Positions 18,248-26,556 of a DNA stretch of 64,000 bases are shown one piece after another. The translations under genes were made by a program, and so were the position numbers. The DNA is from Oscillospiraceae bacterium (lineage in GTDB: Bacteria > Bacillota > Clostridia > Oscillospirales > Oscillospiraceae), in assembly GCA_015068035.1 (NCBI GenBank), contig SVLI01000009.1, positions 23,003 to 87,002 of the forward strand. The letters are read 5' to 3'. The notes under the pieces were generated by a model. It searched no databases, had not been told where the DNA came from, and worked only from the letters and a program-made list of their open reading frames with translations. The number at the start of each line of letters is the position of its first letter. Position 1 is the first letter of the stretch.

Positions 18248-19003
18248 GTGTCCATTCTGGAAGTTTGCAATCTGGAAAAGCATTTTGGCGATGTCGAGGT
18301 GCTGAAAAACATCAGCTTCTCTCTGGAAAAGGGCGAGGCCTTATCCATTATCGGTTCCTCCGGCAGCGGCAAGACGACGCTTTTGCGCTGTCTGAACTTT
18401 TTGGAGACGCCAAACGGCGGACGGATTCTGATTAACGGCAATCCGATCTTTGACGCCGCGGATCACGCCTCGCGCAGCGATGAGGAGATTCGCAAAAAGC
18501 GGCTGCATTTCGGCCTGGTGTTCCAAAGCTTCAATTTGTTCCCGCAGTATACCGCGCTGGATAATGTGACGCTGGCGGTCAAGCTCCAGAACAAGGGGCG
18601 GCCGGTTTCGGAGATCAATGCCGAGGGTATGGCGCTGTTGGAGCGGATGGGTCTTGCCGATCGCGCAGGTCACTATCCCCATCAGCTCTCCGGCGGACAG
18701 CAGCAGCGCGTGGCCATTGCAAGGGCGCTGGCACTCTCGCCGGACATCCTGTGCTTTGATGAACCGACCAGCGCGCTCGACCCCGAACTCACCGGTGAGG
18801 TGCTCAAGGTGATCCGTTCGCTCGCCGAGCAGGAAACGACCATGATCATCGTCACGCATGAGATGAGCTTTGCGCGCGATGTCTCGGATAAGGTCATCTT
18901 TATGGATGAAGGCGTGATTGTTGAGCAGGGTACGCCGGAGGATGTTTTTGTCAATCCTTCTTCCGAGCGGACGCGGCAGTTCCTGACCCGTTACAGCGAA
19001 TAG
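18248..19003 (+). CDS. Amino-acid ABC transporter ATP-binding protein
   Basis: A 251-residue ABC ATPase. Walker A is GSSGSGKTT (about residues 36-44), the Q-loop is [10 protein letters not shown], the signature is LSGGQQQR, Walker B is [12 protein letters not shown] and the H-loop is TIIVTHE-like (MIIVTHEM). It is most like GlnQ/ArtM-type ATPases. It starts at GTG 18248 just after GGAGGGGAG, 14 bp after the permease stop. It energises uptake through the permease. Confidence 0.95.
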   Translation: MSILEVCNLEKHFGDVEVLKNISFSLEKGEALSIIGSSGSGKTTLLRCLNFLETPNGGRILINGNPIFDAADHASRSDEEIRKKRLHFGLVFQSFNLFPQYTALDNVTLAVKLQNKGRPVSEINAEGMALLERMGLADRAGHYPHQLSGGQQQRVAIARALALSPDILCFDEPTSALDPELTGEVLKVIRSLAEQETTMIIVTHEMSFARDVSDKVIFMDEGVIVEQGTPEDVFVNPSSERTRQFLTRYSE

Positions 19004-19046
19004 AGTCCGGCACATCGGATCCTGACGAAAATTCACAAAAGAGACT

Positions 19047-19075
19047 TGCTTTGCCTTGTCCGATACGATATGATA
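19047..19075 (+). promoter_or_regulatory. Promoter of the structured leader
   Basis: TTGCTT (19047-19052) and TATGAT (19070-19075) with the ideal 17-bp spacer. Transcription would start near 19082, exactly where the 5' arm of the leader stem begins. Confidence 0.7.
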
Positions 19076-19080
19076 AAAGC

Positions 19081-19391
19081 TGCCCAAGGGCGGCCTCCCA
19101 TAGGGATTTACACGGTTTTGAATGAATCTTTTCCTCCACAGCGAACCCCATCACTTTTGGAATACAGGCAGTATTCCTGCAAGCGCCGGTGCCCACTGTG
19201 AAGAAAAATCTTCTGTTCAAAACTGCAAAGCACTCCAAGGCGAGAGATTTTTTCTCAAGACAAGATAAAATGCCACGGCAAGGCTGACGCCTGCCGTGAC
19301 ATTTTGACGCAGTATTGGGGAAAAAGATCCGTTTTGGAGCGTATAAATCCCTATGTGAGTCCGCCCCAGGGCGGCTTTTATTATGTTTTTT
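19081..19391 (+). ncRNA. Structured leader RNA or ncRNA of about 310 nt, family unknown
   Basis: The segment holds no ORF between a good promoter and an intrinsic terminator (CCGCCC-CA-GGGCGG then CTTTTATTATGTTTTTT, 19361-19391). Its 5' arm (19079-19113) and 3' arm (19340-19374) are inverted repeats over about 33 bp with few mismatches, sharing for example CATAGGGATTTA and its complement. Inside lie a perfect 7-bp hairpin (GGAATAC/GTATTCC), longer-range pairs (GGTTTTGAA with TTCAAAACT; CACAG with CTGTG) and a hairpin at 19267-19305. The CCGCCC strand can pair either with the adjacent GGGCGG (terminator) or with GGGCGG at 19088-19093, as in a transcription switch. No T-box, tmRNA, RNase P or SRP signature was found. 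A MITE-like insert with inverted ends is the alternative. Confidence 0.55.
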
Positions 19392-19404
19392 ACGGAGGAT
19401 CATT

Positions 19405-20187
19405 ATGTTCCGCAAAAGAGTTATTGCGCTTGTGCTTTGCCTGCTGGCTCTGCTTTCTCTGGCGGCCTGTGGAGAAAAGCGCAGCGGCTATTATATCACC
19501 TCTGTCGGGCTGGATGCCCGCACAATCGCCGTGAGCTGCCGGGAGGGAGACCCGCTGTTTGAAACGCTGTATGCCGCAACGCAGGTGCGCATTGCCGACG
19601 GTACGGCAGCGCAGCTTTCCACCCGCTGGTTTGGAGAAAACCTTGTGAATATGGAAGGGAAGATTGACGCGCTAAGCGGCATGGAAATCCAGCCGGGGCG
19701 CGTTCTGGTTGTCGGTTACGATCCATCCACTATGCCGCTTTCGGGCAGGGATGCCAAGGAAGAACCGCTGGGCTTTGATGTGGAGTTTGCAAAAAGCGTC
19801 TGCGAGCTGCTCGGCTGGGAGTACCGCGCCATTCCGATCTCTTCGCAGGATCTTGCCATTGAACTTGCCAGCGGAGAGGTGGACTGCGTCTGGGGTGGTA
19901 TCGGCGCTGCATCCGACGCGGGCGTGCAGTCGTTCACTTATATGGAAACGGAATATGTCCTTGTTTCAAGGCGCGATGCGCGTGTGAAAAAGGCCAAAGC
20001 CGTTAAGGATAAGTCGGTTTGCTATCCGCAGTTTGCCGAGGGCGCAGCGGAGACGCTGGAGATTGCAGACAGGGCCGCAACGGCGGTTGCGCTTGGGGAT
20101 ACGGAGGCCTGCGTGGCGGCGCTGCAGAGCGGACGCTGTGATGCGGTGCTCACGGACAGCATCGCCGCGGCATATTATGCCAGATAG
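19405..20187 (+). CDS. Substrate-binding lipoprotein, circularly permuted SBP_bac_3 fold (second breakpoint)
   Basis: A 260-residue lipoprotein (Cys22 in LSLAAC). It begins with what is normally the C-terminal end of the fold: residues 29-80 (ARTIAVSCREGDPLFETLY, then IADGTAAQLSTRWFGENLV). The first lobe follows (RVLVVGYDPSTMPL, LGFDVEFAKSVCELLGWEY, SGEVDCVWGGIG, YMETEYVLVSRRD), and it ends with the first half of lobe two (GRCDAVLTDSIAAAYYAR). The cut is therefore inside lobe two, unlike the 16704 protein, where it is at the lobe hinge. ATG 19405 was chosen for its GGAGG; the longer frame has no good site. It probably works with the transporter 0.4 kb upstream. Confidence 0.85.
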   Translation: MFRKRVIALVLCLLALLSLAACGEKRSGYYITSVGLDARTIAVSCREGDPLFETLYAATQVRIADGTAAQLSTRWFGENLVNMEGKIDALSGMEIQPGRVLVVGYDPSTMPLSGRDAKEEPLGFDVEFAKSVCELLGWEYRAIPISSQDLAIELASGEVDCVWGGIGAASDAGVQSFTYMETEYVLVSRRDARVKKAKAVKDKSVCYPQFAEGAAETLEIADRAATAVALGDTEACVAALQSGRCDAVLTDSIAAAYYAR

Positions 20188-20221
20188 CCTTTGTATAAAA
20201 TTACAAATTCCGCGTAAATGC

Positions 20222-20250
20222 TTGAAAGCGGAAAAGAAGTGCGGTATGAT
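20222..20250 (+). promoter_or_regulatory. Promoter of the corrinoid protein gene
   Basis: TTGAAA (20222-20227) and TATGAT (20245-20250) with a 17-bp spacer lie 64 bp upstream of the ATG. Confidence 0.65.
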
Positions 20251-20313
20251 AACAACAACAAACTGTGTATCGGGTAAACGGTGCGCAGAATATAGAATTG
20301 GAGGATAATACCT

Positions 20314-20940
20314 ATGCTTAACGCAGTAGCAAGTGCTGTCGAGTCCGGCAAGCTGAAGAAGATCGAAGGCATCGTGCAGGAGGCCGTCGACGCTGGCGTT
20401 CCCGCTGGTGAGATTCTGGACACCATGATCGCCACCATGGGCGTTGTTGGTGACAAGTTCCAGCGCAACGAGATTTTCGTTCCCGAGATGCTGGTTGCCG
20501 CTCTGACCATGAAGAAGGGCGTTTCCGTCATTCAGCCCCTCCTCGCTGGCGATGCCGGCGCGAAGTACGGCAAGTTCATCCTGGGCACCGTCGCTGGTGA
20601 CCTGCATGACATCGGCAAGAACCTCGTCGGCCTGATGGTCGAGTCCGCTGGCTTCGAGGTCATCGACCTTGGCGTCGACGTGCCCGCCGAGAAGTTCGTT
20701 GAGGCGATCAAGGCCAACCCCGACTGCAAGGTCGTTGGTGTTTCCGCCCTGCTGACCACCACCATGGAAGCCATGAAGGTCACTGTCGAGGCCATCAAGG
20801 CTGCCGGCCTGTGCTCTCAGGTTAAGATCATGGTTGGTGGCGCCCCCATCACCCCCGAGTTCGCCGCCGAGATCGGTGCGGACGCTTACACTCCCGATGC
20901 CGGCTCCGCCGCGCAGAAGGCTGTCGAGCTCGCTCAGTAA
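20314..20940 (+). CDS. Corrinoid (B12-binding) methyltransferase protein
   Basis: A 208-residue corrinoid carrier like MtbC/MttC/MtaC that accepts a methyl group on Co(I) and passes it to a second methyltransferase. An N-terminal helical cap (about 1-85) is followed by the B12-binding Rossmann domain. The motif DLHDIGKN is at 96-103, with His98 as the lower axial ligand, followed by the SALLTTTM segment and VMVGGAP-like MVGGAPIT. Codons end strongly in C, suggesting high expression. It stands alone with its own promoter and terminator. The nearest candidate partners are the URO-D methyltransferases 9 kb downstream, so the methyl donor is unknown. Confidence 0.93.
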   Translation: MLNAVASAVESGKLKKIEGIVQEAVDAGVPAGEILDTMIATMGVVGDKFQRNEIFVPEMLVAALTMKKGVSVIQPLLAGDAGAKYGKFILGTVAGDLHDIGKNLVGLMVESAGFEVIDLGVDVPAEKFVEAIKANPDCKVVGVSALLTTTMEAMKVTVEAIKAAGLCSQVKIMVGGAPITPEFAAEIGADAYTPDAGSAAQKAVELAQ

Positions 20941-20962
20941 TCGAACAGTTCTGACAAAATTG

Positions 20963-20998
20963 AAAACAGGGTGGATTATTCCACCCTGTTTTTGTTTT
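20963..20998 (+). terminator. Terminator after the corrinoid protein gene
   Basis: AAAACAGGGTGGA, loop TTAT, TCCACCCTGTTTTTGTTTTG: a near-perfect stem with a T-run. It may also serve the converging ylmC transcript. Confidence 0.9.
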
Positions 20999-21014
20999 GT
21001 CTGCAAAGACGCGA

Positions 21015-21296
21015 TTAGAACCATTTCCTCTTCCTGTCCGGCTTGCAGCGTTGGCATTCTCCGGGTATGTTCACCAGGATGATGTCCTTTCCGATGCGTT
21101 CGATGCAGCCCCAGGGCAGGTAAAAATCGTCCTCATGCCCAAGTAGCCCGAAAAAGCGATAGGGCCCCGGAACGATCAGCGCGGTGACTCTTCCGTCCTT
21201 TGTGTCCAATTCCGCGTCGCTGACATAACCCAAACGAAATCCGGTGCAGACGTTGATGACTTCTTTACAGTGAAGCTCTGCAATGCGGCAGAACAT
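21015..21296 (-). CDS. YlmC/YmxH-type PRC-barrel sporulation protein
   Basis: A 93-residue PRC-barrel-like protein (FRLGYVSDAELDTKDGRVTA, LPWGCIERIGKDIILV), the form found in YlmC/YmxH proteins of spore-formers. The role in sporulation is family knowledge only. Start ATG 21296 is preceded by GGGGGGAG, which lies in a strong hairpin, so translation may be held back. It lies downstream of the NlpC/P60 gene on the same strand. Confidence 0.85.
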   Translation of the reverse strand: MFCRIAELHCKEVINVCTGFRLGYVSDAELDTKDGRVTALIVPGPYRFFGLLGHEDDFYLPWGCIERIGKDIILVNIPGECQRCKPDRKRKWF

Positions 21297-21339
21297 AGCG
21301 CTCCCCCCTCATAATTCAAGGATATGAGAGGGGAGCGCT
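21297..21339 (-). promoter_or_regulatory. Hairpin hiding the ylmC ribosome-binding site
   Basis: Arms 21323-21339 and 21297-21313 pair at 16 of 17 positions around a 9-nt loop. On the minus strand the second arm contains the GGGGGGAG ribosome site and ends directly before the ATG. It may also act as terminator of the NlpC/P60 gene, although it lacks a T-run. Confidence 0.55.
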
Positions 21340-21372
21340 TATCATACGGATTTAATTGTCAGAAGATCCATA

Positions 21373-22266
21373 TCAGTTGGCAATGCGCCGTGCGCCATAG
21401 TAATGGCTGTTGTAATAATTCTCGCTGAGCGAATTGATCGTTACGTAGCCGGCACCGGAGGAGGCGTGGATGAATTTTCCGTCGCCAATGTAGAAGCCGA
21501 CATGGCCGATCTCGGTGTAGCTGCCGTTCCAGAAGCAGATGGCATCGCCGGGCTGCAGGTTCTGACGATCCACATAGACACCGTTGTAATAGATGGAGGC
21601 GGCGGTCCGGTTGATGTTGTAGCCGTTGAGCTTGCAGCAGTAGTAGACGAGACCCGAGCAGTCAAAGCCATAGGGTGAGGTGCCCGCCCAAACGTAGGGA
21701 ACGCCGATATACTGCATGGCGGTGTCCACAAACTTCTGTCCATCATTTCTAATGATGGGAGCTGCGGTCGTCTGCTTGTTGAGCGTGACGTAATCACTGT
21801 AAACGTAGCCGTTGATGCCGCCCAGCTCGACGCAGTACCACGCGCCGCTCACGCCGAGAATCTTGAGATTCGTGCCGGTGCTGTAGTGGCCGAGAATCTG
21901 ACTGTCCAGACTTGCTCCGGCGCGCAGACGCACGCCGTAACCCTTGATCGTGCCCGTTCCCAGCTCGGCGCTGTTGAGCGTATCGGCGTGATTCAGATAA
22001 TCCGCGGACATGTAGCCCTCTGTTCCGTTGTAGATGACCTTATACCAGTTGTCGGCGCGCCGCTCCTGTACGATGACAGGCTGGTTGCGGTAAGCGACTG
22101 TTGTGATCGCCGAGCCGGTGTTCGGCTCGCTGCGAAGGTTGAGCGCGCTGGCTGTTACGACCGCGCCGCCATCCGTCGTGGCAAAGGCACTGCCTGCAAG
22201 CAGTGTGCAGCAGCAAATTGTGAGGAGCAGAATCCTGCCAAAAGTTTTCTTCCAATGTTTTTTCAT
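21373..22266 (-). CDS. Secreted NlpC/P60 endopeptidase with two SH3b domains
   Basis: A 297-residue cell-wall hydrolase cutting peptidoglycan stem peptides. Signal peptide about 1-29; SH3b domains about 36-92 (ALNLRSEPNTGSAI) and 103-160 (YGVRLRAGASLDSQ) for wall binding; NlpC/P60 domain about 175-297. The catalytic residues are visible as Cys203 (FDCSGLVYY), His255 (IGHVGFY) and His267 (KFIHASS). It is preceded by GGGAAGTGGG. The length and architecture are usual for Clostridia. Confidence 0.93.
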   Translation of the reverse strand: MKKHWKKTFGRILLLTICCCTLLAGSAFATTDGGAVVTASALNLRSEPNTGSAITTVAYRNQPVIVQERRADNWYKVIYNGTEGYMSADYLNHADTLNSAELGTGTIKGYGVRLRAGASLDSQILGHYSTGTNLKILGVSGAWYCVELGGINGYVYSDYVTLNKQTTAAPIIRNDGQKFVDTAMQYIGVPYVWAGTSPYGFDCSGLVYYCCKLNGYNINRTAASIYYNGVYVDRQNLQPGDAICFWNGSYTEIGHVGFYIGDGKFIHASSGAGYVTINSLSENYYNSHYYGARRIAN

Positions 22267-22328
22267 AAACCCACTTCCCGTTTCTCGAGCGGCACACTTC
22301 CCGATGCACCGCTCGGTGTTTTTCTTAT

Positions 22329-22622
22329 TTAGTGCTGCGCAAGCGCACGTTCAAGCCATACGCTGGCGACGTCCATCGCGGCGAAGAGACTATCCTTCTC
22401 GCTCTTCTTGACCACGCGATCCCGGCTCTTGAGGTCGGGCGCTGTGAGCTGAAGCTGGACGGAGACTTTCGTTGCAACATCCAGATCCTTGACCTTCTTG
22501 GTTTCCAGCACCTGCATCATGATGATATATTTATCCGACATGCTGCCAAAGTAAATCAGATTGTCCTTGCGGCGCAGAGGATGACCGCGGTACTCCAGCA
22601 TGGTTTCAGACTGTTTTGCCAT
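22329..22622 (-). CDS. Small conserved-looking protein of unknown function
   Basis: A 97-residue soluble protein starting at ATG 22622 behind AGGAG. It has YRGHPLRRKDNLIYFGSMSDKYI-like beta-rich content followed by a charged helix (KSRDRVVKKSEKDS). No family is recognised with certainty; no signal peptide or membrane segment is seen. It is followed on the same strand by the NlpC/P60 gene 63 bp away. Confidence 0.7.
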   Translation of the reverse strand: MAKQSETMLEYRGHPLRRKDNLIYFGSMSDKYIIMMQVLETKKVKDLDVATKVSVQLQLTAPDLKSRDRVVKKSEKDSLFAAMDVASVWLERALAQH

Positions 22623-22715
22623 TGACTATCACTCCTATCAGGAAAATGTAACCGAATTGTAACATAATGTCTCCCTAACGTCAACATTTTTTTACTAATC
22701 TGATGTGTTCAATCG

Positions 22716-22880
22716 GTTCAAAAACGGGAAAAATGGGAAAATTTTGGGAAAGTGGGAAGAAAAAACGGGGAAATTGCAAAATTGTGGGAAGAAAAACGGG
22801 TCGCGGGAAAGGAAAAAACCTAAGGGAAGCGCGGGGAAATGGAAACAAAAACGAAACGGGAAGCGCGGGGAACAGGGGCT
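22716..22880 (+). repeat. Purine-rich GGGAAA-type low-complexity tract
   Basis: The plus strand carries more than ten GGGAA units with variable spacers, and the minus strand is correspondingly pyrimidine-rich. It lies between the recG end and the 22622 start. Four G-triplets near 22727-22757 are spaced 6, 8 and 4 nt apart, compatible with a G-quadruplex. No gene is supported here. Confidence 0.6.
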
Positions 22881-22883
22881 GTA

Positions 22884-24941
22884 TCAGTTGAACTGGCCGT
22901 TTTGCACAGCGAGCAGACGCTCTACCTGCGCGCGAAGTGGCGCATGTTCCGGCAGCGACAAACCGGGGTCGCGGTCGAGAACGGCTTTGGAGGCGTTCTG
23001 CGCGCTGGTCAGCACGTCCATATCCGTACAAAAATCGGCGATGCGCATTTCCGGCAGACCGTGCTGCCGCTGGCCGAAGAAATCACCGGGGCCGCGAATG
23101 CGCAAATCCTCGCTGGCGATGCGGAAACCATCCGTTGTCTCGTGCATGACGGACAGGCGCTTGCGCGCCTCCTCGCTGCTTGCACCGGACACGAGCACGC
23201 AGTAGCTCTTGTGCTGCCCGCGCCCCACGCGGCCGCGCAGCTGGTGCAGCTGGCTCAGACCAAAGCGGTCGGCGTTTTCCACAATCATCAGCGCGGCATT
23301 CGGAACGTCCACGCCCACCTCGATCACGGTGGTGGACACGAGCACGTCCATCTCGCCCCTGGAGAAACGGAGCATGATGTCCTCTTTGTCGCGGGGCTTC
23401 ATGCGGCCGTGAATGCAGCCGATGCGCAGATCGGGCAGATGTTTTTCCTGCAGTTCAAGGGCGAAAGCCTCTGCGGATTTGACGTTTTCGGGCAGCGACT
23501 CGCTCTCTTCAACCATGGGGCAGACAACGAAAACCTGCCGTCCTTCGCCGACCAGCTTGCGGATGAAGGCGTTGAGCCGTGCGCGGTAACGCTCGTCCAC
23601 AACGAAAGTATCCACCTTCTGCCGGCCCGGCGGCAGCTCGTCGATGACGGAAATGTCCAGCTCGCCGTAGATCATCAGCGCGAGCGTGCGCGGGATGGGC
23701 GTTGCGGACATAACCAGTGTGTGCGGGCGTTCGCCTTTCTGTCCGAGCGTGTTGCGCTGTTCGACGCCGAAACGGTGTTGTTCATCGGTGATGACGAGCG
23801 CGAGATCGCGAAAACACACATCTCCGGTCAGCAGCGCGTGCGTGCCGACGGCGACATCAACCTCGCCGCTTTGCAGCGCCTCGCGCGCGAGGCGCTTTTG
23901 CTTTGCGGTCATGGAACCTGTCAGCAGAAGAACGCGCATGCCAAAGGGCTTGAGCAGGGAACTGAGCGTGCGGAAATGTTGCTCGGCGAGAATCCCCGTC
24001 GGCGCCATGAAGGCGGCCTGCTTTCCGCATTTGCAGCAGGCCCAGATGCAGGCGGCGGCGACAAGCGTTTTGCCGCTGCCGACGTCACCCTGAACGAGAC
24101 GGTTCATCGGTGCGCCGGAGGCCATGTCCCGCAGCGCATCGTTCACCGCGCGCTGCTGCGCGGCGGTTGGCGAAAAAGGAAGTGAGGCATAAAATTCCTG
24201 CGGCGATACCTCCGGCAGCGGTGCGCACGGCTCTTTTGCCCGGCGGCCACGCAGGAAGCCAAGCGCGCAGGTGAGTGTGAACAGCTCCTCAAAGATCAGC
24301 CGCCGGCGCGCGATGTCCAGCGCAGAGTAATCTGCGGGGAAATGGATGTTTTCGTAAGCGTAGAGCGCGTGACAGAGCTGGTATTGTTCCCGTGTGCTTT
24401 CGGGCAGCGCTTCGGGCAGCTTGTCACCGCAGGCGGCAAGTCCGCTGCGCACGGCGTCCGCAATCAGCTTTTGCGAGATGCCGGAGGAAAGCCGGTAGAC
24501 CGGCATGATCCTGCCCGTGACCCGCCCGGCAGATGCTTCGGCTTCAAAGAGCGGGTTGATCATCGTCAGCCGCTGCGCGGTGCCGCCGAGCTTGCCGTAA
24601 AACACATAGCTCTCGCCCCTGTGAAACTGGGTTTTGTAGTAACTTTGGTTGAAGTAGGTCACGTCAACCGCGCCGCCCTCGTCCACAATGCGGAATTTCA
24701 GAAGCTCCATGCCGCGACGGACATGGCTGAGAACGGGTTCGTTTGCGATGATTGCGCGGATGCAGACGGTCTCGTCCGGCAAACACTCGGCAATCGGCTT
24801 GAAGCTTGTTCGGTCTTCGTAAGCGCGCGGGAAATAACCCACAAGAGAGCCAAGGTCCGTGACGCCGAGCTTGGAGAGCAGTTTGGCGCGCTTTTCTCCG
24901 ATGCCTTTGATATACTGCACGCTCGTGTTTAGCTCCGCCAC
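22884..24941 (-). CDS. recG: ATP-dependent DNA helicase RecG
   Basis: A 685-residue branch-migrating helicase that reverses stalled forks and processes Holliday junctions. The N-terminal wedge/OB domain (SVQYIKGIGEKRAKLLSKLG at the start) is followed by the helicase core: Walker A GDVGSGKT, DEQH box (ITDEQHRFG), SATPIPRT, and motif VI QLRGRVGRG. GTG 24941 is chosen because GGGAGGG lies just upstream; the frame extends further, but without a site. Length is typical. Confidence 0.96.
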   Translation of the reverse strand: MAELNTSVQYIKGIGEKRAKLLSKLGVTDLGSLVGYFPRAYEDRTSFKPIAECLPDETVCIRAIIANEPVLSHVRRGMELLKFRIVDEGGAVDVTYFNQSYYKTQFHRGESYVFYGKLGGTAQRLTMINPLFEAEASAGRVTGRIMPVYRLSSGISQKLIADAVRSGLAACGDKLPEALPESTREQYQLCHALYAYENIHFPADYSALDIARRRLIFEELFTLTCALGFLRGRRAKEPCAPLPEVSPQEFYASLPFSPTAAQQRAVNDALRDMASGAPMNRLVQGDVGSGKTLVAAACIWACCKCGKQAAFMAPTGILAEQHFRTLSSLLKPFGMRVLLLTGSMTAKQKRLAREALQSGEVDVAVGTHALLTGDVCFRDLALVITDEQHRFGVEQRNTLGQKGERPHTLVMSATPIPRTLALMIYGELDISVIDELPPGRQKVDTFVVDERYRARLNAFIRKLVGEGRQVFVVCPMVEESESLPENVKSAEAFALELQEKHLPDLRIGCIHGRMKPRDKEDIMLRFSRGEMDVLVSTTVIEVGVDVPNAALMIVENADRFGLSQLHQLRGRVGRGQHKSYCVLVSGASSEEARKRLSVMHETTDGFRIASEDLRIRGPGDFFGQRQHGLPEMRIADFCTDMDVLTSAQNASKAVLDRDPGLSLPEHAPLRAQVERLLAVQNGQFN

Positions 24942-25150
24942 AGGCTGCCCTCCCTTCCGGTTTTTATTCCTATATTTAATAAGATAACACAGTGCAACAG
25001 AAAAAGCAAAGCAATTTGCGTCGAGCGGCGGCGGAATGCACATTCGCTCTTGAATTCGCGCGGCAGTTCGGGTAAAATGATAGACACGGCTTTTTGCCGC
25101 ACAATTCCGGTTTCGCTTTGCGCAGACCGGAGAACGGAAAGGGACAGATC

Positions 25151-25528
25151 ATGGCATACGTATTTCTTATCCTTGCGATATATTGCATATTCATCTCGAT
25201 CCGGCGTTTTTCCGGAAAAAAGCTGCCCGTGTACGTGGCAAAGGATCCGGATCTCTCGCGCGGACAGATTGCGTTCTGGGGCCGCAACAACGGCTATTCG
25301 ATGCTGTTCTGGGCGGGCTTTTCCGTGACGATGAGCGCGTGGATGCTGTTTGGCCATTGGGTCATCCTGATCCCGCTTGTGCTTTTGGCTGTGGGCGGTT
25401 TCTTCTTTTCCCTGCGCGGCTCCAATGCGCTGCGCAACAGAACCGGCAAATACGATGCGCCGGAAGATAAAAAGCCGGGAAAAGGTGTTGCCGTGCGCAA
25501 AAAGAAGAGAAAAAAGAAAAAGAAATAA
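25151..25528 (+). CDS. Small membrane protein with a poly-Lys tail
   Basis: A 125-residue protein with hydrophobic segments at about 1-17, 55-75 and 78-95, and an extremely basic C-terminus (RKKKRKKKKK). Start ATG 25151 follows AAAGGGAC. The function is unknown. It lies 147 bp before dapF and may share its transcript. The basic tail could sit at the membrane face or bind nucleic acid, which is speculation. Confidence 0.7.
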   Translation: MAYVFLILAIYCIFISIRRFSGKKLPVYVAKDPDLSRGQIAFWGRNNGYSMLFWAGFSVTMSAWMLFGHWVILIPLVLLAVGGFFFSLRGSNALRNRTGKYDAPEDKKPGKGVAVRKKKRKKKKK

Positions 25529-25675
25529 AAAGGCAGAGGCTTTGGTGGAAACGCGATGCGATTTGTCGCTCCGCGGAGCTTCTTTCGATTGCAGCAACGG
25601 AATATATCTGATGCATTGCAATAGTATTTTATCTGTGACGGATTACGTGGCATTCTGCTTTGGAGGCGGCGCAAC

Positions 25676-26518
25676 ATGAAATTTACAAAAATGCAGGGCG
25701 CTGGGAATGACTATGTTTATATCAACTGCCTTGCGGAGAATTTGCCGGAGGAGGCGCGAAGCGCGCTCGCGGTGAAGCTTTCAAACCGGAATTTTGGCAT
25801 TGGCAGCGATGGGCTGATCTGCATCTGCCCGTCCGACAAGGCGGACTTCCGGATGGACATGTATAATGCGGACGGTTCGCGTTCCGGCATGTGCGGCAAC
25901 GGCATCCGCTGCGTGGGAAAATATGTCCACGACCGCGGGCTGACAGACAAGACCGAACTTGTAATCGAAACCGGAGCCGGTCTGCGCAGGCTGTCGCTTA
26001 CGCTGACGGACGGGCAGGTCAGCGCGGTGACGGTGGATATGGGCGCGCCGATCTTTACGCCGGCGGAGATCCCGGTTCTTGCCGAGGGGGAGAGTTTCAT
26101 TGCCCAAACTGTAGAGGTGGATGGGCGTGCGTGGAAGGTGACGGCGCTTTCCGTTGGCAATCCGCATGCAGTCGTCTTTGTGGAAGAGGATGTGGAGACG
26201 CTTGACCTGCTGCGGCTTGGGCCGCTGTTTGAGCATCATCCGCTGTTTCCGCAGCGCGTGAACACGGAATTTGTGAATGTCCTGCCGGACGGAAGGCTGA
26301 AAATGCTTGTCTGGGAGCGCGGGAGCGGCGAAACGCTGGCTTGCGGCACAGGCGCCACGGCAACGCTTGTTGCTGCCACGCTCTGCGGCTATGCCGACGG
26401 AGAGGCGGACGTTCTTCTGCGCGGCGGCATGCTGCACATCCGCTGGGACCGCGAAAGCAACACGGTATATATGACCGGCCCCGCCGCCTTTGTGTTTGAC
26501 GGCGAGCTTTGCCAATAG
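25676..26518 (+). CDS. dapF: Diaminopimelate epimerase
   Basis: A 280-residue epimerase converting LL- to meso-diaminopimelate for peptidoglycan and lysine. Catalytic Cys73 lies in GMCGNGIRC and the second catalytic Cys in LACGTGA (about residue 222). [11 protein letters not shown] opens the protein. ATG 25676 follows TTTGGAGGCGGC. dapL follows after 38 bp, so the two supply consecutive steps. Confidence 0.96.
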   Translation: MKFTKMQGAGNDYVYINCLAENLPEEARSALAVKLSNRNFGIGSDGLICICPSDKADFRMDMYNADGSRSGMCGNGIRCVGKYVHDRGLTDKTELVIETGAGLRRLSLTLTDGQVSAVTVDMGAPIFTPAEIPVLAEGESFIAQTVEVDGRAWKVTALSVGNPHAVVFVEEDVETLDLLRLGPLFEHHPLFPQRVNTEFVNVLPDGRLKMLVWERGSGETLACGTGATATLVAATLCGYADGEADVLLRGGMLHIRWDRESNTVYMTGPAAFVFDGELCQ

Positions 26519-26556
26519 GCCGACATTTCGGTGCACAGAAAAGGGAGCTGAACAAA

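Noticed and set aside
19081..19391. tmRNA, RNase P RNA, SRP RNA, cobalamin riboswitch or T-box
   Set aside because: I looked for the GGTTCGA/CCA end, GAGGAAAGTCC, GGAAGGAAGCAGC, a B12 box and a TGGNACCGCG box; none is present. GGTGCCCACTGTG slightly resembles a cobalamin element, but the rest is missing.
22839..24185. 448-codon plus-strand frame opposite recG
   Set aside because: The minus strand encodes RecG with all helicase motifs; the plus frame shows no family signal.
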